A DNA stretch of 64,000 bases from Marinagarivorans algicola (GCF_001292705.1 NZ_LGAK01000029.1:1-64000), one strand, 5' to 3'; shown: positions 9,062 to 18,300, counted from the first letter of the stretch. Notes: generated by a model from the sequence alone, not told the origin. Made by a program: numbers and translations.

Positions 9062-9778
9062 ATGAGCACACACAGTAATAACAATGACCACAACAATAAC
9101 ACTGGCCACAACAATAACAACAATAGTACAGGAGCCAACTTTAACAGTATTCAAAATCAAGCGATTGCCTTAGCTGGCACACTACAAGCTGTCGATTTGG
9201 TCAAAGAGCTAGCGACAACAGGCTACCTTAACAGTCATGATTTTGAAGCCTGTATAAACAGTTTGTTTGTCACCAACCCAACTAATACGTTAGAGGTTTA
9301 TGGTAGCCTTGGGCATATTGAGCGAGGACTAACTCGCTTAGATTCACTACTAAGCAGTAAAATCAACAGCCAGCATAAAAGTATTATTCCCTACGCTGTT
9401 GGAGTCAACAACTTAGCGGCGCAGCTCAATAAAAATGGTGCCATGCTCAATACCATCGCCAAAAAGCTCGAGGCCTGCCAGCACCAAATTGGACATTTTG
9501 GTTTATCCCACGACAATGTCATTGCGAGTATTGCCGAGTGTTACACCCAAACAATCAGCACGCTTAGCTATCGCATTCAAGTAAAAGGCGAATACACGTA
9601 CTTACAGCAAAAGCGTGTTGCCAATCAAATACGCAGCTTATTACTCAGCGGTATTCGGGCCAGCATTTTATGGCGCCAGAACGGGGGCGGTGTTTTTAAA
9701 TTATTATTTAGCCGTACCAAGCTACACAGTGAAACACATAAGCTGCTCACACTCAGTAAACACGAAAACAACCCTTAG
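9062..9778 (+). CDS. hflD: High-frequency lysogenization protein HflD homolog
   Basis: The region from about residue 30 matches HflD: IALAGTLQAVDLVKELATTG, the GSLGHIERGLTRL segment, and the C-terminal SGIRASILWRQNGGGVFKLLFSR. In E. coli the peripheral membrane protein binds lambda CII. Its wider role is unclear, and it nearly always follows mnmA as here. The first 25 residues are an Asn-rich low-complexity run encoded by AAC/AAT repeats and absent from typical homologs (about 210 aa). purB, the usual next gene, is missing; a hairpin and a tRNA follow instead. Confidence 0.92.
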   Translation: MSTHSNNNDHNNNTGHNNNNNSTGANFNSIQNQAIALAGTLQAVDLVKELATTGYLNSHDFEACINSLFVTNPTNTLEVYGSLGHIERGLTRLDSLLSSKINSQHKSIIPYAVGVNNLAAQLNKNGAMLNTIAKKLEACQHQIGHFGLSHDNVIASIAECYTQTISTLSYRIQVKGEYTYLQQKRVANQIRSLLLSGIRASILWRQNGGGVFKLLFSRTKLHSETHKLLTLSKHENNP

Positions 9779-9800
9779 AATTGCCAATTACTGCATGTTT

Positions 9801-9822
9801 CGTTTGGCGAACACGCCAAACG
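9801..9822. other. Perfect 9-bp inverted repeat after hflD
   Basis: CGTTTGGCG and CGCCAAACG flank a 4-base loop AACA, starting 22 bases after the hflD stop. It would form a strong hairpin, but only TTGG follows rather than a T run, so it is a weak intrinsic terminator at best. It may protect the 3' end of the transcript or be a protein-binding palindrome. Confidence 0.65.
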
Positions 9823-9895
9823 TTGGTAAACTTACGTACTCAAATAAGCCACTCACATTAGCCGAGCACTGTATCGCACAAAGGCTTATACCTAC

Positions 9896-9970
9896 GTCCC
9901 CATAGTTTAATGGATAAAACGAGGCCCTCCTAAGGCTTAGATGTTGGTTCGATTCCAGCTGGGGACGCCA
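9896..9970 (+). tRNA. tRNA-Arg (anticodon CCT)
   Basis: A 75-nt cloverleaf with acceptor GTCCCCA / TGGGGAC, discriminator G and encoded CCA at 9968-9970. The D arm is GTTT...AAAC, and the anticodon stem AGGCC / GGCTT has loop CTCCTAA, giving anticodon CCT, which reads AGG. The T arm contains GGTTCGATTCC. It is the only tRNA I found in the window. It lies where purB is expected after hflD and just before the cobalamin region. Confidence 0.95.
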
Positions 9971-10121
9971 TAGCTTGACCATAGAGGTGTAAGCCACACC
10001 GCCTAAAAAACCTCCCACGCCACTCAATCAAACTCACCAACTCTTCACTTAGCCAACTTAGCCACTATCATTGAGCGAAATATCATTGAATAATGGCCGA
10101 CGCACGCTGATAACATACTAT

Positions 10122-10790
10122 TTATTTGTCACTTGACTTATGACCGTACACCCATTTGTTTTCAAACAACATCTGCGCCAGTGGCTTCTCTTGCGCCCAA
10201 CCCTCTGACACTAGCATCGACTTTTCATAAAACGCATCCACAGGACCGATGCACAAAATAGCCACCGGATGGCTGTGCTTTGGCATACGCAATAACACCT
10301 TAATATCTTCAGGATCAAACAAAGACACCCAGCCCATGCCAACACCCTCAACTCTTGCCGCCAACCACATATTTTGAATCGCGCACGACAAAGAAGCCAA
10401 ATCCATTTCAGGCATCGTTCGACGGCCAAAAATATGTTGATCGCGTTTATCAGGCAGTGCAGCAACCAACAACTCCGAGCACTGCATTACGCCTTCCACT
10501 TTAAGCTTTAAAAAAGCTGCCTTTTGCTCCCCCAAAGCTTCAGCCGTTAAGCCACGCTCTTTTTCAACAATAGCGTAAAGGTCGCGCCGAATATCATAAT
10601 CGGTTATGCGTATAAAACGCCATGGCTGCATGAGCCCTACACTTGGTGCTCTGTGCGCAGCCGATAAAATACGCTGTAAAATAGCGGCATCTAACGCCCG
10701 CCCATTAAAGTGACGCATGTCGCGCCGCTGCGCTATCGCTTTATAAACAGCGCGCTTTTCTGCCTCAGTAAAACTATACGATTCGTTCAT
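10122..10790 (-). CDS. bluB: 5,6-dimethylbenzimidazole synthase BluB
   Basis: A flavin-destroying nitroreductase-fold enzyme that turns FMNH2 and oxygen into 5,6-dimethylbenzimidazole, the lower ligand of B12. Characteristic stretches are RRDMRHFNGRALD, AAHRAPSVGLMQPWRF, the DLASLSCAIQNMWLAARVEGVGMGWVSLFDP segment and HPVAILCIGPVDAFY. The frame is open to 10853, but family homology begins at MNESYSF, so the ATG at 10790 is chosen. It lies after cobN on the same strand with a 250-base gap. Oxygen dependence shows the host makes its lower ligand aerobically. Confidence 0.95.
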   Translation of the reverse strand: MNESYSFTEAEKRAVYKAIAQRRDMRHFNGRALDAAILQRILSAAHRAPSVGLMQPWRFIRITDYDIRRDLYAIVEKERGLTAEALGEQKAAFLKLKVEGVMQCSELLVAALPDKRDQHIFGRRTMPEMDLASLSCAIQNMWLAARVEGVGMGWVSLFDPEDIKVLLRMPKHSHPVAILCIGPVDAFYEKSMLVSEGWAQEKPLAQMLFENKWVYGHKSSDK

Positions 10791-11039
10791 TAACTTTTTA
10801 TTCCATACTGTTTTGATCAACCACCCCCCCTTACAAAATGCCTTCAAGCACACTTTCTCTCACTATTTTTGCGCTAAACCCCACTCCAGTGACTTTCCTC
10901 ATGACCCAATTCATCTCGAACAGTAGATGTAGATAATGATAACAAAGCTTGGGCAGGATTGGATTGGATTGGGCAGAGTACAATAAAGACAATTACGTCA
11001 GCGCTCTTTAAATTCATCGCTCTGGGTCATCAGTATTCA
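10791..11039. other. Gap between bluB and cobN with short GGATT repeats
   Basis: The gap contains a GGATT-type direct repeat (about 10957-10972) and no open frame of note. I looked for a cobalamin riboswitch upstream of bluB on the minus strand and saw none of its conserved boxes. bluB may be read from the cobW-cobN transcript. Confidence 0.4.
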
Positions 11040-14000
11040 CTAACACTCTTGTGATGCATCAATGTCTAACAATAAATTTTGCAGGCGGCCTGCATATTCG
11101 CCGGGTTCTTGCCATAGGCCACGTTGCGCGGCTTCTAGTAGTCGCTCGGCCATTTCTTCTAGGGCAGCTCGATTGTGCTGTGTCATAAAGGCTTGATTGG
11201 CGGGGTCAAAAACTAAAGCCTCGGCAACGCTGGCGTATTGGTAATCGTCAATTAAGTTGGTGGTGGCATCGTAGGCAAACAAATAATCGACACTGGCGGC
11301 CATTTCGAAAGCGCCTTTATAGCCATGCTCTTGCATACCGGCAATCCATTTGGGGTTTAATACTCGTGAGCGAATAACACGATTAAGCTCTTCTTTGAGC
11401 AGCCTTATTTTAGGTTGCGAAGGGTTGGAATGGTCGTTGTGATAAACCACCGGCTCGCTGCCAGAAAACGTTGCAATAGCGTTGGTCATACCCCCTTGAA
11501 ACTGATAATAATCATCGGAGTCTAGTAGATCATGTTCGCGGTTATCTTGGTTTTGCACCACAGTTTCAAGATGGCTTAAACGATATTGGAAACTTGCTTT
11601 AGCTTGCTTACCCTCTTGCGAGTCTTTATCTGCCCCGTAAGCATAACCGCCCCAATTTAAATACGCTTCGGCGAGGTCATCGCGACTCTCCCAGCAGCGC
11701 TCATCAATGAGGCCTTGCAAACCGGCACCATAGGCGCCGGGCTTACTGCCAAAAACACGGTAGCTTGCCTCGCGCTTTGCGGTTTGCTCATCTATGCCTT
11801 GGGCCAATAATTCGCGCTGACGACATCGAATATTCTGCCTAATGGTATTGCCATTACCCGGCTCTTCATAATCGGCAATGGCTTGTACGGCAGTATCGTA
11901 TAAGCGCATGACATTGGGAAAGGCATCACGAAAGAAACCGGACACCCGTAAAGTCACATCGACTCGCGGGCGGTTTAATAACATGGTGGGCACAATTTCA
12001 AAATCAATAACGCGATGTGAACCAATTGCCCACAAAGGCTTAATGCCCATTAACGAAAAGGCTTGGGCAATATCGTCGCCACCTGTACGCATGGTGGCCG
12101 TGCCCCATACCGATAAACCCAGTTGCTTAGGGTAATCGCCGTGCTCTTGCAAGTGCCGCTCAATTAATGCATTAGCCGAGCGCTCGCCAATGGCCCAAGC
12201 CGCAGGCGAAGGAATAGAACGACTATCGACCGAATAAAAATTGCGCCCTGTAGGCAAGGTATCTAAACGGCCACGCGTCGGTGCACCGCTTGGACCAGGC
12301 TCTACAAATAAACCCGATAAGCCTCGCATTAAGGATTGAATTTCGAGGACTACGCTTTTTTGTAAGGCCATGTGTATAACGGTTTTGGCATACGCACATT
12401 GCTCGGCTGTTTTAGGAAAGCGCTGACTAAACACGGTAGGTATTGTACCGCTAATAATATATTGCTCGATCCATTGCATGGCCAATAGCTCTAACCGCTC
12501 GCGGGTATCGGCGGTGGTGCGCCACGGGCGAGAGTCGACAGCCTTTAATTCAGGAGGCTGTGCGCCTTGCCATTGCTCTATAGGCTCTTGCAGTGGATCG
12601 AATATTTGACCCTTATGCAGCAAAGCCATATCGGCTGCTAAATTATGCAAAATGCCTTGCTCGGTGACAGCCGAGCCTCGCGGCAAACGCAACAAGGCGA
12701 CTAAAGTATCGCTGAGTTTATCGGCTTCGGGCAGCATCCCCAATATATGGAGACCATGACGAATTTGGGCTTCTTTAATATCACAAAGATAGCTGTCGAT
12801 ATCGTTGAGTAAGACCTCATCGGTGTTGGCCGGGTTAATACTGGCAGCCCCAGTATTATTATGTGGCGTTTTGTTAGCACCTTGGGATGAACGGGCGAGT
12901 TCTTGCAAAATATTGGTGCGCTTAACGTGCTCTAATATTTGCTCTTTGAGCCAAGTTTCGCGGCGTATATCCATGCCCATTGCTTGATAATATTCATCCA
13001 CTAATCCTTCAAGTTCGGCTAAATCACCGTACACCTCGGCACGTGTCATAGGCGGCATAAGGTGATCAATAATCACCGCTTGGGTGCGGCGCTTTGCCTG
13101 CGCACCTTCGCCGGGATCATTGACAATAAACGGGTAAAAATGCGGCGTGGGCCCAAGGGCAATATCGGACCAGCAGCATTCACTTAATGCCGAACCTTTG
13201 CCGGGCAACCACTCTAAGTTGCCATGTTTGCCGACATGTACAATGGCATCTACGCCATACTCAAAGCGCATCCAAAAGTAAAAGGCTAAATAACTGTGCG
13301 GCGGAATTAAATCGGGGTCGTGATAGTTAGCGGCTAGATCCATATTAAAACCACGCGCAGGTTGAATACCCACAAAAGTTTCGCCCAAACGAATACCTGC
13401 CAGCATAATGCGTCCATTACGGCACTTAGGATCTTGCCATGGGTCGCCCCAGCGCTCGCGTATGGCTTTTTGGTTGGCCTGTGGTAAGCGGGCAAAGTGG
13501 CGCTGGTAATTTTCAAGGCTAATACTTTGCCAGCACGGCAAGTGATGCAGGGTATTGGGGTTGTTGGTAACCGCGCCTAATAACGCGTGAATTAACGCGG
13601 TGCCATCGGCGGGTAAATCGCCTACCGGATAATTATTATCGGCTAAGGCCTGTAAAATATTTAAGGTGGACGCTGGTGTATCTAACCCTACCCCATTACC
13701 AATACGACCGTCTTTTGTTGGGTAATTAGCCAGTATTAATGCTAGGCGCTTTTGTGAATTGGGCTTAAATGACAGCTGAATATAGCGTGCAGCCAACTGC
13801 GCAACAAAGCTTGCACGCTCTTGATGTAAGGTATAACACACCACTGCTATTTGGCAGCGCTCACTCCAAAAAGCTTCGGCTTTAAAGCTGACGGCACGGG
13901 TAATAATGCGACCGTCCATTTCGGGTAATACCACTTGCATGGCAATATCACGAGCACGTAAACCTTGGCTATAACTTTGCCAATCGTTTTGGGTACTACT

Positions 14001-15020
14001 GGATAAAACTAACTGAAACACTGGAATGGCGCGGTAAAACGGTGAAATAAAATCAGTCGGTTGCGAGGCCAAATCGGGGCTAGATACAGTATTGCACGCA
14101 AAACCTGTAGTATTGATAATTAACTTAGCATCGGTCCTATCAATTAATGCATTAACTAACGCCAATGATTCGGCATCTTTTAACGAGGCGATAGCAATGG
14201 GCAGCGGCTGTAAGCCCTCGCGCTCTAAAGTGGCAATGAGTTGATCAAACATGCCGGTATTAGCGCTTTGTAAATGACTACGATAAAACAAGACAACACA
14301 CACTTTTAGGTGTATTGCACTGCCCTGATCAACTGTATTTTCCTTAGCGGTGTTGCCCTTAACTGCACCGCTGTCGCGCGGCATAATTTGTGAGGGTAAG
14401 TTGGGTGTTGTATTACGCCATCGCTGCTGCCAGTCACTCAAGCTCGCTTGTGAATGTTTGAGTGACGAGTCAGGCATATACATCATGCAATGCGGTAAAG
14501 GCTGAGGCTCATGCCACGGATAAGACTGTCCAAAATAGTGTGCGGCTAAAAATGTGAGTAACTGGCGGTTATTGAGCGCACCGCCTTGGCGTAAATAACG
14601 CCAAACACGAGTGGCCTCATCAAAAGGCACACTTGAGCACTGCATTAATGCTTTATCTTCAGTATCGTCGCCAGGCACTAAAATTAATGTGCGGCCAGCA
14701 CCTTGTGCTTGCCACTCAATTAATTGATCAAAACCATATTGCCAATAGCTTGCGCCACCGAGCATCGATACCACAACCACTTTTGCATGATCTAAGGTTT
14801 TGTCGCGGTATAAATCAAAGGCGGCTGGTTTTAATACGTTCATCCAATTGGCGAGACGAAGAGTGGGAAAGGTGCTGGGCAAAGCATCGGCGCTTGTAGC
14901 AAGTGCTGCTAAAGCGCTGTCAGCGGCCGATAGTATAACGATATTACCCGGCGACTGATCGAGATCAACAATCCCTTCATCATCAGTAAAACCACCGGGT
15001 TGTGCTGCGAATAAATGCAT
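11040..15020 (-). CDS. cobN: Cobaltochelatase subunit CobN
   Basis: The large subunit (1326 aa) of the ATP-dependent aerobic-type cobaltochelatase, which inserts Co2+ into hydrogenobyrinic acid a,c-diamide. It belongs to the CobN/BchH/ChlH family. Recognisable stretches include HVGKHGNLEWLPGKG, the SECCWSDIALGP segment, RVDVTLRVSGFFRDAFPN and the C-terminal RVLNPKWIAGMQEHGYKGAFEMAASVDYL region (given here in pieces). The length fits CobN. Its ATPase partner is probably the ChlI/ChlD fusion encoded 13 kb away, because no cobS or cobT is seen. It is preceded by cobW with a 25-base gap. A late-insertion chelatase is unexpected beside CbiX, CbiG and CbiD. Confidence 0.95.
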   Translation of the reverse strand: MHLFAAQPGGFTDDEGIVDLDQSPGNIVILSAADSALAALATSADALPSTFPTLRLANWMNVLKPAAFDLYRDKTLDHAKVVVVSMLGGASYWQYGFDQLIEWQAQGAGRTLILVPGDDTEDKALMQCSSVPFDEATRVWRYLRQGGALNNRQLLTFLAAHYFGQSYPWHEPQPLPHCMMYMPDSSLKHSQASLSDWQQRWRNTTPNLPSQIMPRDSGAVKGNTAKENTVDQGSAIHLKVCVVLFYRSHLQSANTGMFDQLIATLEREGLQPLPIAIASLKDAESLALVNALIDRTDAKLIINTTGFACNTVSSPDLASQPTDFISPFYRAIPVFQLVLSSSTQNDWQSYSQGLRARDIAMQVVLPEMDGRIITRAVSFKAEAFWSERCQIAVVCYTLHQERASFVAQLAARYIQLSFKPNSQKRLALILANYPTKDGRIGNGVGLDTPASTLNILQALADNNYPVGDLPADGTALIHALLGAVTNNPNTLHHLPCWQSISLENYQRHFARLPQANQKAIRERWGDPWQDPKCRNGRIMLAGIRLGETFVGIQPARGFNMDLAANYHDPDLIPPHSYLAFYFWMRFEYGVDAIVHVGKHGNLEWLPGKGSALSECCWSDIALGPTPHFYPFIVNDPGEGAQAKRRTQAVIIDHLMPPMTRAEVYGDLAELEGLVDEYYQAMGMDIRRETWLKEQILEHVKRTNILQELARSSQGANKTPHNNTGAASINPANTDEVLLNDIDSYLCDIKEAQIRHGLHILGMLPEADKLSDTLVALLRLPRGSAVTEQGILHNLAADMALLHKGQIFDPLQEPIEQWQGAQPPELKAVDSRPWRTTADTRERLELLAMQWIEQYIISGTIPTVFSQRFPKTAEQCAYAKTVIHMALQKSVVLEIQSLMRGLSGLFVEPGPSGAPTRGRLDTLPTGRNFYSVDSRSIPSPAAWAIGERSANALIERHLQEHGDYPKQLGLSVWGTATMRTGGDDIAQAFSLMGIKPLWAIGSHRVIDFEIVPTMLLNRPRVDVTLRVSGFFRDAFPNVMRLYDTAVQAIADYEEPGNGNTIRQNIRCRQRELLAQGIDEQTAKREASYRVFGSKPGAYGAGLQGLIDERCWESRDDLAEAYLNWGGYAYGADKDSQEGKQAKASFQYRLSHLETVVQNQDNREHDLLDSDDYYQFQGGMTNAIATFSGSEPVVYHNDHSNPSQPKIRLLKEELNRVIRSRVLNPKWIAGMQEHGYKGAFEMAASVDYLFAYDATTNLIDDYQYASVAEALVFDPANQAFMTQHNRAALEEMAERLLEAAQRGLWQEPGEYAGRLQNLLLDIDASQEC

Positions 15021-15045
15021 AATAAACCATTGCCGACAATAAAAT

Positions 15046-16137
15046 TTAAGCGGTGGCCCGTTCGGCTTCTTTTAAGGCTGTGGTGATTTGAGTTTGAGTA
15101 ATCCCTTTGCCAATAAACACCAAGTGTGTTTGGCGTACATCATCGGCTTGCCATAATCGATCAAAATGTACATCTAAACGTTTGCCTACCGCTTGCAATA
15201 CTTGCCTCATAGGTTTGTCTGGTAATGCAGCAAAACCTTTTGCACGGAATATATTGTATTGCGCCAGTAAATTTTTAAGGATATTTTGTAATTTATCCCC
15301 ATCGACCTCACCCAAAGTAATAACAAAAGAGTCAAAGTGATCGTGGGCATGGTCGTGATGGTGACCATGCACATGGTGGTGGTCATGATGATTATGCACA
15401 TCATCAATGCTATCTTCTGCCGCAGATTGGATACCCATTAACACATCAAGTTCGGCTTTGCCGTTATCAATATATGTGGTTTTAACCGCGGCGGGGACTT
15501 TAGCATCGATAATGGCTTTAACTTTGTCGCGCGAGGCCCGGTCCAGTAAATCATTTTTACTCACGACAACTAAGTCGGCCGCGCTTAATTGATCTTCTAG
15601 TAGCTCTTGTAAACTAGGGTCGTGATCTAGGCTGTCATCAGCCAAACGCTGCGCTTCAATGTGCGCTTCGTTATCGGCAAAGCGGCCTGCGGCAACAGCC
15701 GGCCCATCAATGACGGTAATAACGGCATCAACGGTGCAATATTGTTTGATTTCTGGCCAATTAAAGGCCTGCACTAATGGCTTAGGTAACGCGAGGCCCG
15801 ATGTTTCAATTAAAATATGGTCAATGTCATCGCGGCGCGCAACGAGTTCTTTCATGACGGGTAAAAATTCTTCTTCTACGGTGCAGCAAATACACCCATT
15901 AGCCAATTCATAAATACCGTTTTGACTCTCGGCAACGGTTGTCGCTTGCTCACCCTCTTCGCAATCTAGCGGGCAACTGCGCAACAAATCGGCATCAATA
16001 TCTAATTCACCAAACTCATTCACAATAACAGCAATACGCTTACCCGCCGCTTGCTTTAAAACATTAGACAATAGCGTCGTTTTACCGCTACCTAAAAAGC
16101 CGGTAACTATTGTGGCAGGAATTTTATTCAGTTGCAT
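15046..16137 (-). CDS. cobW: CobW-type G3E GTPase metallochaperone
   Basis: A COG0523/CobW GTPase with P-loop GFLGSGKT at residues 13-20, the metal-binding CxCC motif in [19 protein letters not shown] as G4, and a His-rich stretch ([23 protein letters not shown] in part) before the CobW C-terminal domain. CobW is thought to deliver cobalt to CobN; its position directly upstream of cobN supports that. The frame is open to 16170, but family homology begins at [14 protein letters not shown], so the ATG at 16137 is used, with AAGG upstream. Relatives serve zinc, so metal identity is inferred from context. Confidence 0.93.
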   Translation of the reverse strand: MQLNKIPATIVTGFLGSGKTTLLSNVLKQAAGKRIAVIVNEFGELDIDADLLRSCPLDCEEGEQATTVAESQNGIYELANGCICCTVEEEFLPVMKELVARRDDIDHILIETSGLALPKPLVQAFNWPEIKQYCTVDAVITVIDGPAVAAGRFADNEAHIEAQRLADDSLDHDPSLQELLEDQLSAADLVVVSKNDLLDRASRDKVKAIIDAKVPAAVKTTYIDNGKAELDVLMGIQSAAEDSIDDVHNHHDHHHVHGHHHDHAHDHFDSFVITLGEVDGDKLQNILKNLLAQYNIFRAKGFAALPDKPMRQVLQAVGKRLDVHFDRLWQADDVRQTHLVFIGKGITQTQITTALKEAERATA

Positions 16138-16522
16138 GAAATATGCCTTAAAAATACAAATAAGGAGCAAGGCTCCATTGAGGTTAAAAATGATTGATGA
16201 TTACCATACGCTGTGTGCATAAAAAACCGGATGCCAAGCGAGTGCTTAAAGTGTACCTCAGCCAAACTCACTGCTAACTAACATCCTGTAATTTTTGTGT
16301 GCCAAGTGTATTAAAACAACCACCAACATAAGATAGCACTGAGTATACAGACTCAATAGCCGCGCTTAAACCTGCTATTGCCATCGTAAAACAAGGTATT
16401 TCTTATTGACGATAAAAAAAGCGCAAACCTTATCAACATTTGTTAGTCTTTTTCACGGAAATAAGCCTCGCATGTAGTCTCGCTACTTTCACAGATTTGT
16501 TAAATCCGCGATAATAACCGGC
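16138..16522. promoter_or_regulatory. Divergent promoter region between cobW and the lipoprotein-cbiX genes
   Basis: 385 bases with start codons facing outwards on both sides, so at least two promoters must lie here. A small GGAGC / GCTCC hairpin (16164-16176) is close to the cobW start. I searched both strands for cobalamin riboswitch boxes and found none, so B12 control by riboswitch seems absent here. No confident Zur or other operator was seen. Confidence 0.5.
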
Positions 16523-17023
16523 ATGAAAATTAAACATTGTTATAACATATTAAGTTTTTTATCTCTTGCAGCCACATTAAGCGCCTGCCGAAATACCGAC
16601 GGTAGTTTGACTGCCGCACAAATGAATACAACCATTAATACAGCCTCCTCAAGCATGCACGACCATAGCCAACACAAACATGGCAATGTGGATATCACTG
16701 ATTTTGGTGCCGATGCTGCGGTACCGTCCATTAGCTTCACCATTAAAGCCGATAGCATGAGTGGCTGGAACATACAGATACACACACAAAACTTTACCTT
16801 TACACCCGAAAAGATCAATACTCCAGCAACATTAGGTGAAGGGCATGCTCATATTTTTGTGGATGGCTATAAAATAGCGCGTATTTACAGCCATTGGTTT
16901 CACCTTAAAGCATTAACACCGGGCAACCACGAAGTGCGCATTAACCTTAATTCTAATAGTCACGAAAACTGGAGTCATGAACAAAAAATAATTAGCGCCA
17001 CACACCCTATTATTCAGCATTAA
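16523..17023 (+). CDS. Histidine-containing periplasmic lipoprotein, likely metal-binding
   Basis: A 166-residue protein with a lipoprotein signal (hydrophobic run, then LSAC with Cys at 22). Next comes a His/Met-containing segment (SSMHDHSQHKHGN) and a small beta-rich domain with FTIKADSMSGWNIQI and GEGHAHIFVDGYKIARIYSHWFHL, which resembles cupredoxin-like metal-binding folds. It is 23 bases upstream of cbiX and divergent from cobW-cobN, suggesting a periplasmic cobalt- or other metal-binding function feeding this pathway. I do not recognise a named family, and function is inferred from composition and context. An unrelated copper or zinc chaperone is the main alternative. Confidence 0.8.
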   Translation: MKIKHCYNILSFLSLAATLSACRNTDGSLTAAQMNTTINTASSSMHDHSQHKHGNVDITDFGADAAVPSISFTIKADSMSGWNIQIHTQNFTFTPEKINTPATLGEGHAHIFVDGYKIARIYSHWFHLKALTPGNHEVRINLNSNSHENWSHEQKIISATHPIIQH

Positions 17024-17046
17024 CACATCACACTGCGGTACATAAG

Positions 17047-18207
17047 ATGAGCACACTCGAACAATTGCCAGATAACGCTGGCGTACTAATTTGCGGGCAC
17101 GGTAGCCGTGCAAAAATTGCTGAAAGAGAATTCAGCTTATTAGCTAAAGGGCTACGCGATCGCCATCCATCACTCAAAGTAGAGTATGGATTTCTAGAAT
17201 ACTCTTCACCCAATATGCATATGGCTTTAGACCGCTTAATGGCACAAGGTGTGGAAAAAATTTACGCGGTACCAGGCATGTTATTTGCGGCCACTCACGC
17301 ACAAAATGATATCCCCTCGGTATTGACCACCTATCAAGAAAAACACCTAGGTTTAACGATCGAGTATGGCCAAGAGCTTGGCTTACACACCGAAATGGTT
17401 CAAGCTTTTCAAATACGTATACTAGAAGCGCTAGGCCTAGAGCATGTACATGACGGCGACCTTTACGACACGATGTTAGTAGTTGTAGGCCGTGGAACGT
17501 CGGTCAGCGAAGCCAATGCGGAGGCGGCTAAGCTTACCCGTATCGTCTCAGAAAATTTAGGCTTTGGCTGGTCAGAGACTGTGTACTCGGGTGTCACTTA
17601 CCCCTCGGTGGGCCGCGGTTTAGAGATGGCCGTAAAGTTAGGCTTTAAAAAAATTGTGGTTGCGCCCTACTTTTTATTTGGAGGCAAGCTTATTGATCGC
17701 ATTTATGCTTACACCGATAAAGTTGCCGCCGAAAACCCCGATATTACTTTTATGAAAGCCGGTTATTTAAAAGACCAGGCACATGTAATTAATACCTTTA
17801 CACAGCGCATAGAAGAAACCATTGCAGGCCCTGCACCGGCATTAAACTTAATGCAAAACTTTAAGCGGCGCTTAGCATTGGGCGAGGTGGATGTACATCA
17901 CCATCATGCCGAGTTCCAACCAGAATCTGCAGCCGAGGCACATAAGCACGCCGATGAAAAACACGAGCATGCACATCCTCACGAACATAAGCATGAAGGC
18001 GGTCATGAGCACGGCCATGGTCATTCACACAGCCATGGACACTCACATGCACCGTATAAACATATAGGGCATCCGCATGGCCCTAGAACGATGATTCATG
18101 AAAATGTATGCTGTTGTTTTATGGGGCAATTCCCGCAGCATATTATTGACGAAGAAATGGCCAATAAAGTAGAAATACCCGGCACACCTAGCTGCAAGAA
18201 AAACTAA
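17047..18207 (+). CDS. cbiX: Sirohydrochlorin cobaltochelatase CbiX, long form with His-rich tail
   Basis: This class II, ATP-independent chelatase inserts Co2+ into sirohydrochlorin, the committed step of the early-cobalt route. It has two tandem CbiX halves: the first with catalytic His in ICGHGSR (His18), the second with VVVGRGTS in the equivalent place, as in long CbiX forms. VAPYFLFGGKLIDRI is also conserved. After about residue 280 comes a very His-rich stretch (about 290-345), then NVCCCFMGQF, whose Cys cluster is common in this subgroup and may bind metal or an iron-sulfur centre. It is probably in an operon with the lipoprotein upstream and convergent with cobM. Confidence 0.93.
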   Translation: MSTLEQLPDNAGVLICGHGSRAKIAEREFSLLAKGLRDRHPSLKVEYGFLEYSSPNMHMALDRLMAQGVEKIYAVPGMLFAATHAQNDIPSVLTTYQEKHLGLTIEYGQELGLHTEMVQAFQIRILEALGLEHVHDGDLYDTMLVVVGRGTSVSEANAEAAKLTRIVSENLGFGWSETVYSGVTYPSVGRGLEMAVKLGFKKIVVAPYFLFGGKLIDRIYAYTDKVAAENPDITFMKAGYLKDQAHVINTFTQRIEETIAGPAPALNLMQNFKRRLALGEVDVHHHHAEFQPESAAEAHKHADEKHEHAHPHEHKHEGGHEHGHGHSHSHGHSHAPYKHIGHPHGPRTMIHENVCCCFMGQFPQHIIDEEMANKVEIPGTPSCKKN

Positions 18208-18220
18208 CCGCTGTACTAAT

Positions 18221-18293
18221 ACTCTCAATATTGAATGACTGATACTCATGCTGCATTGTTTATTTAAATGCTGTTTATTTAAATATTGAGGGT
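18221..18293. repeat. Inverted repeat and direct repeats in the cbiX/cobM gap
   Basis: Arms 18221-18232 and 18282-18293 pair over 12 positions (one G-T), enclosing a 49-base loop. Inside and overlapping are two direct copies of GTTTATTTAAAT (18258-18269 and 18273-18284). The element sits between convergent stops and may serve as a weak two-way termination or 3'-end structure, though no T run is present. Confidence 0.5.
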
Positions 18294-18300
18294 GTTATCT

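Noticed and set aside
9896-9970. tRNA-Arg as attachment site of an integrated island carrying the B12 genes
   Set aside because: No integrase, no phage or conjugation genes, and no second copy of the tRNA 3' end was noticed; the B12 genes match their surroundings in composition.
16138-16522. A second cobalamin riboswitch upstream of cobW
   Set aside because: Read on both strands for the GCCACT-type core, the CTGCCCCCGCA segment and the B12 box; none is present.
16539-16548. TGTTATAACA palindrome near the lipoprotein start as an operator
   Set aside because: It lies inside the coding sequence, is only 10 bp and AT-rich, and is likely chance.
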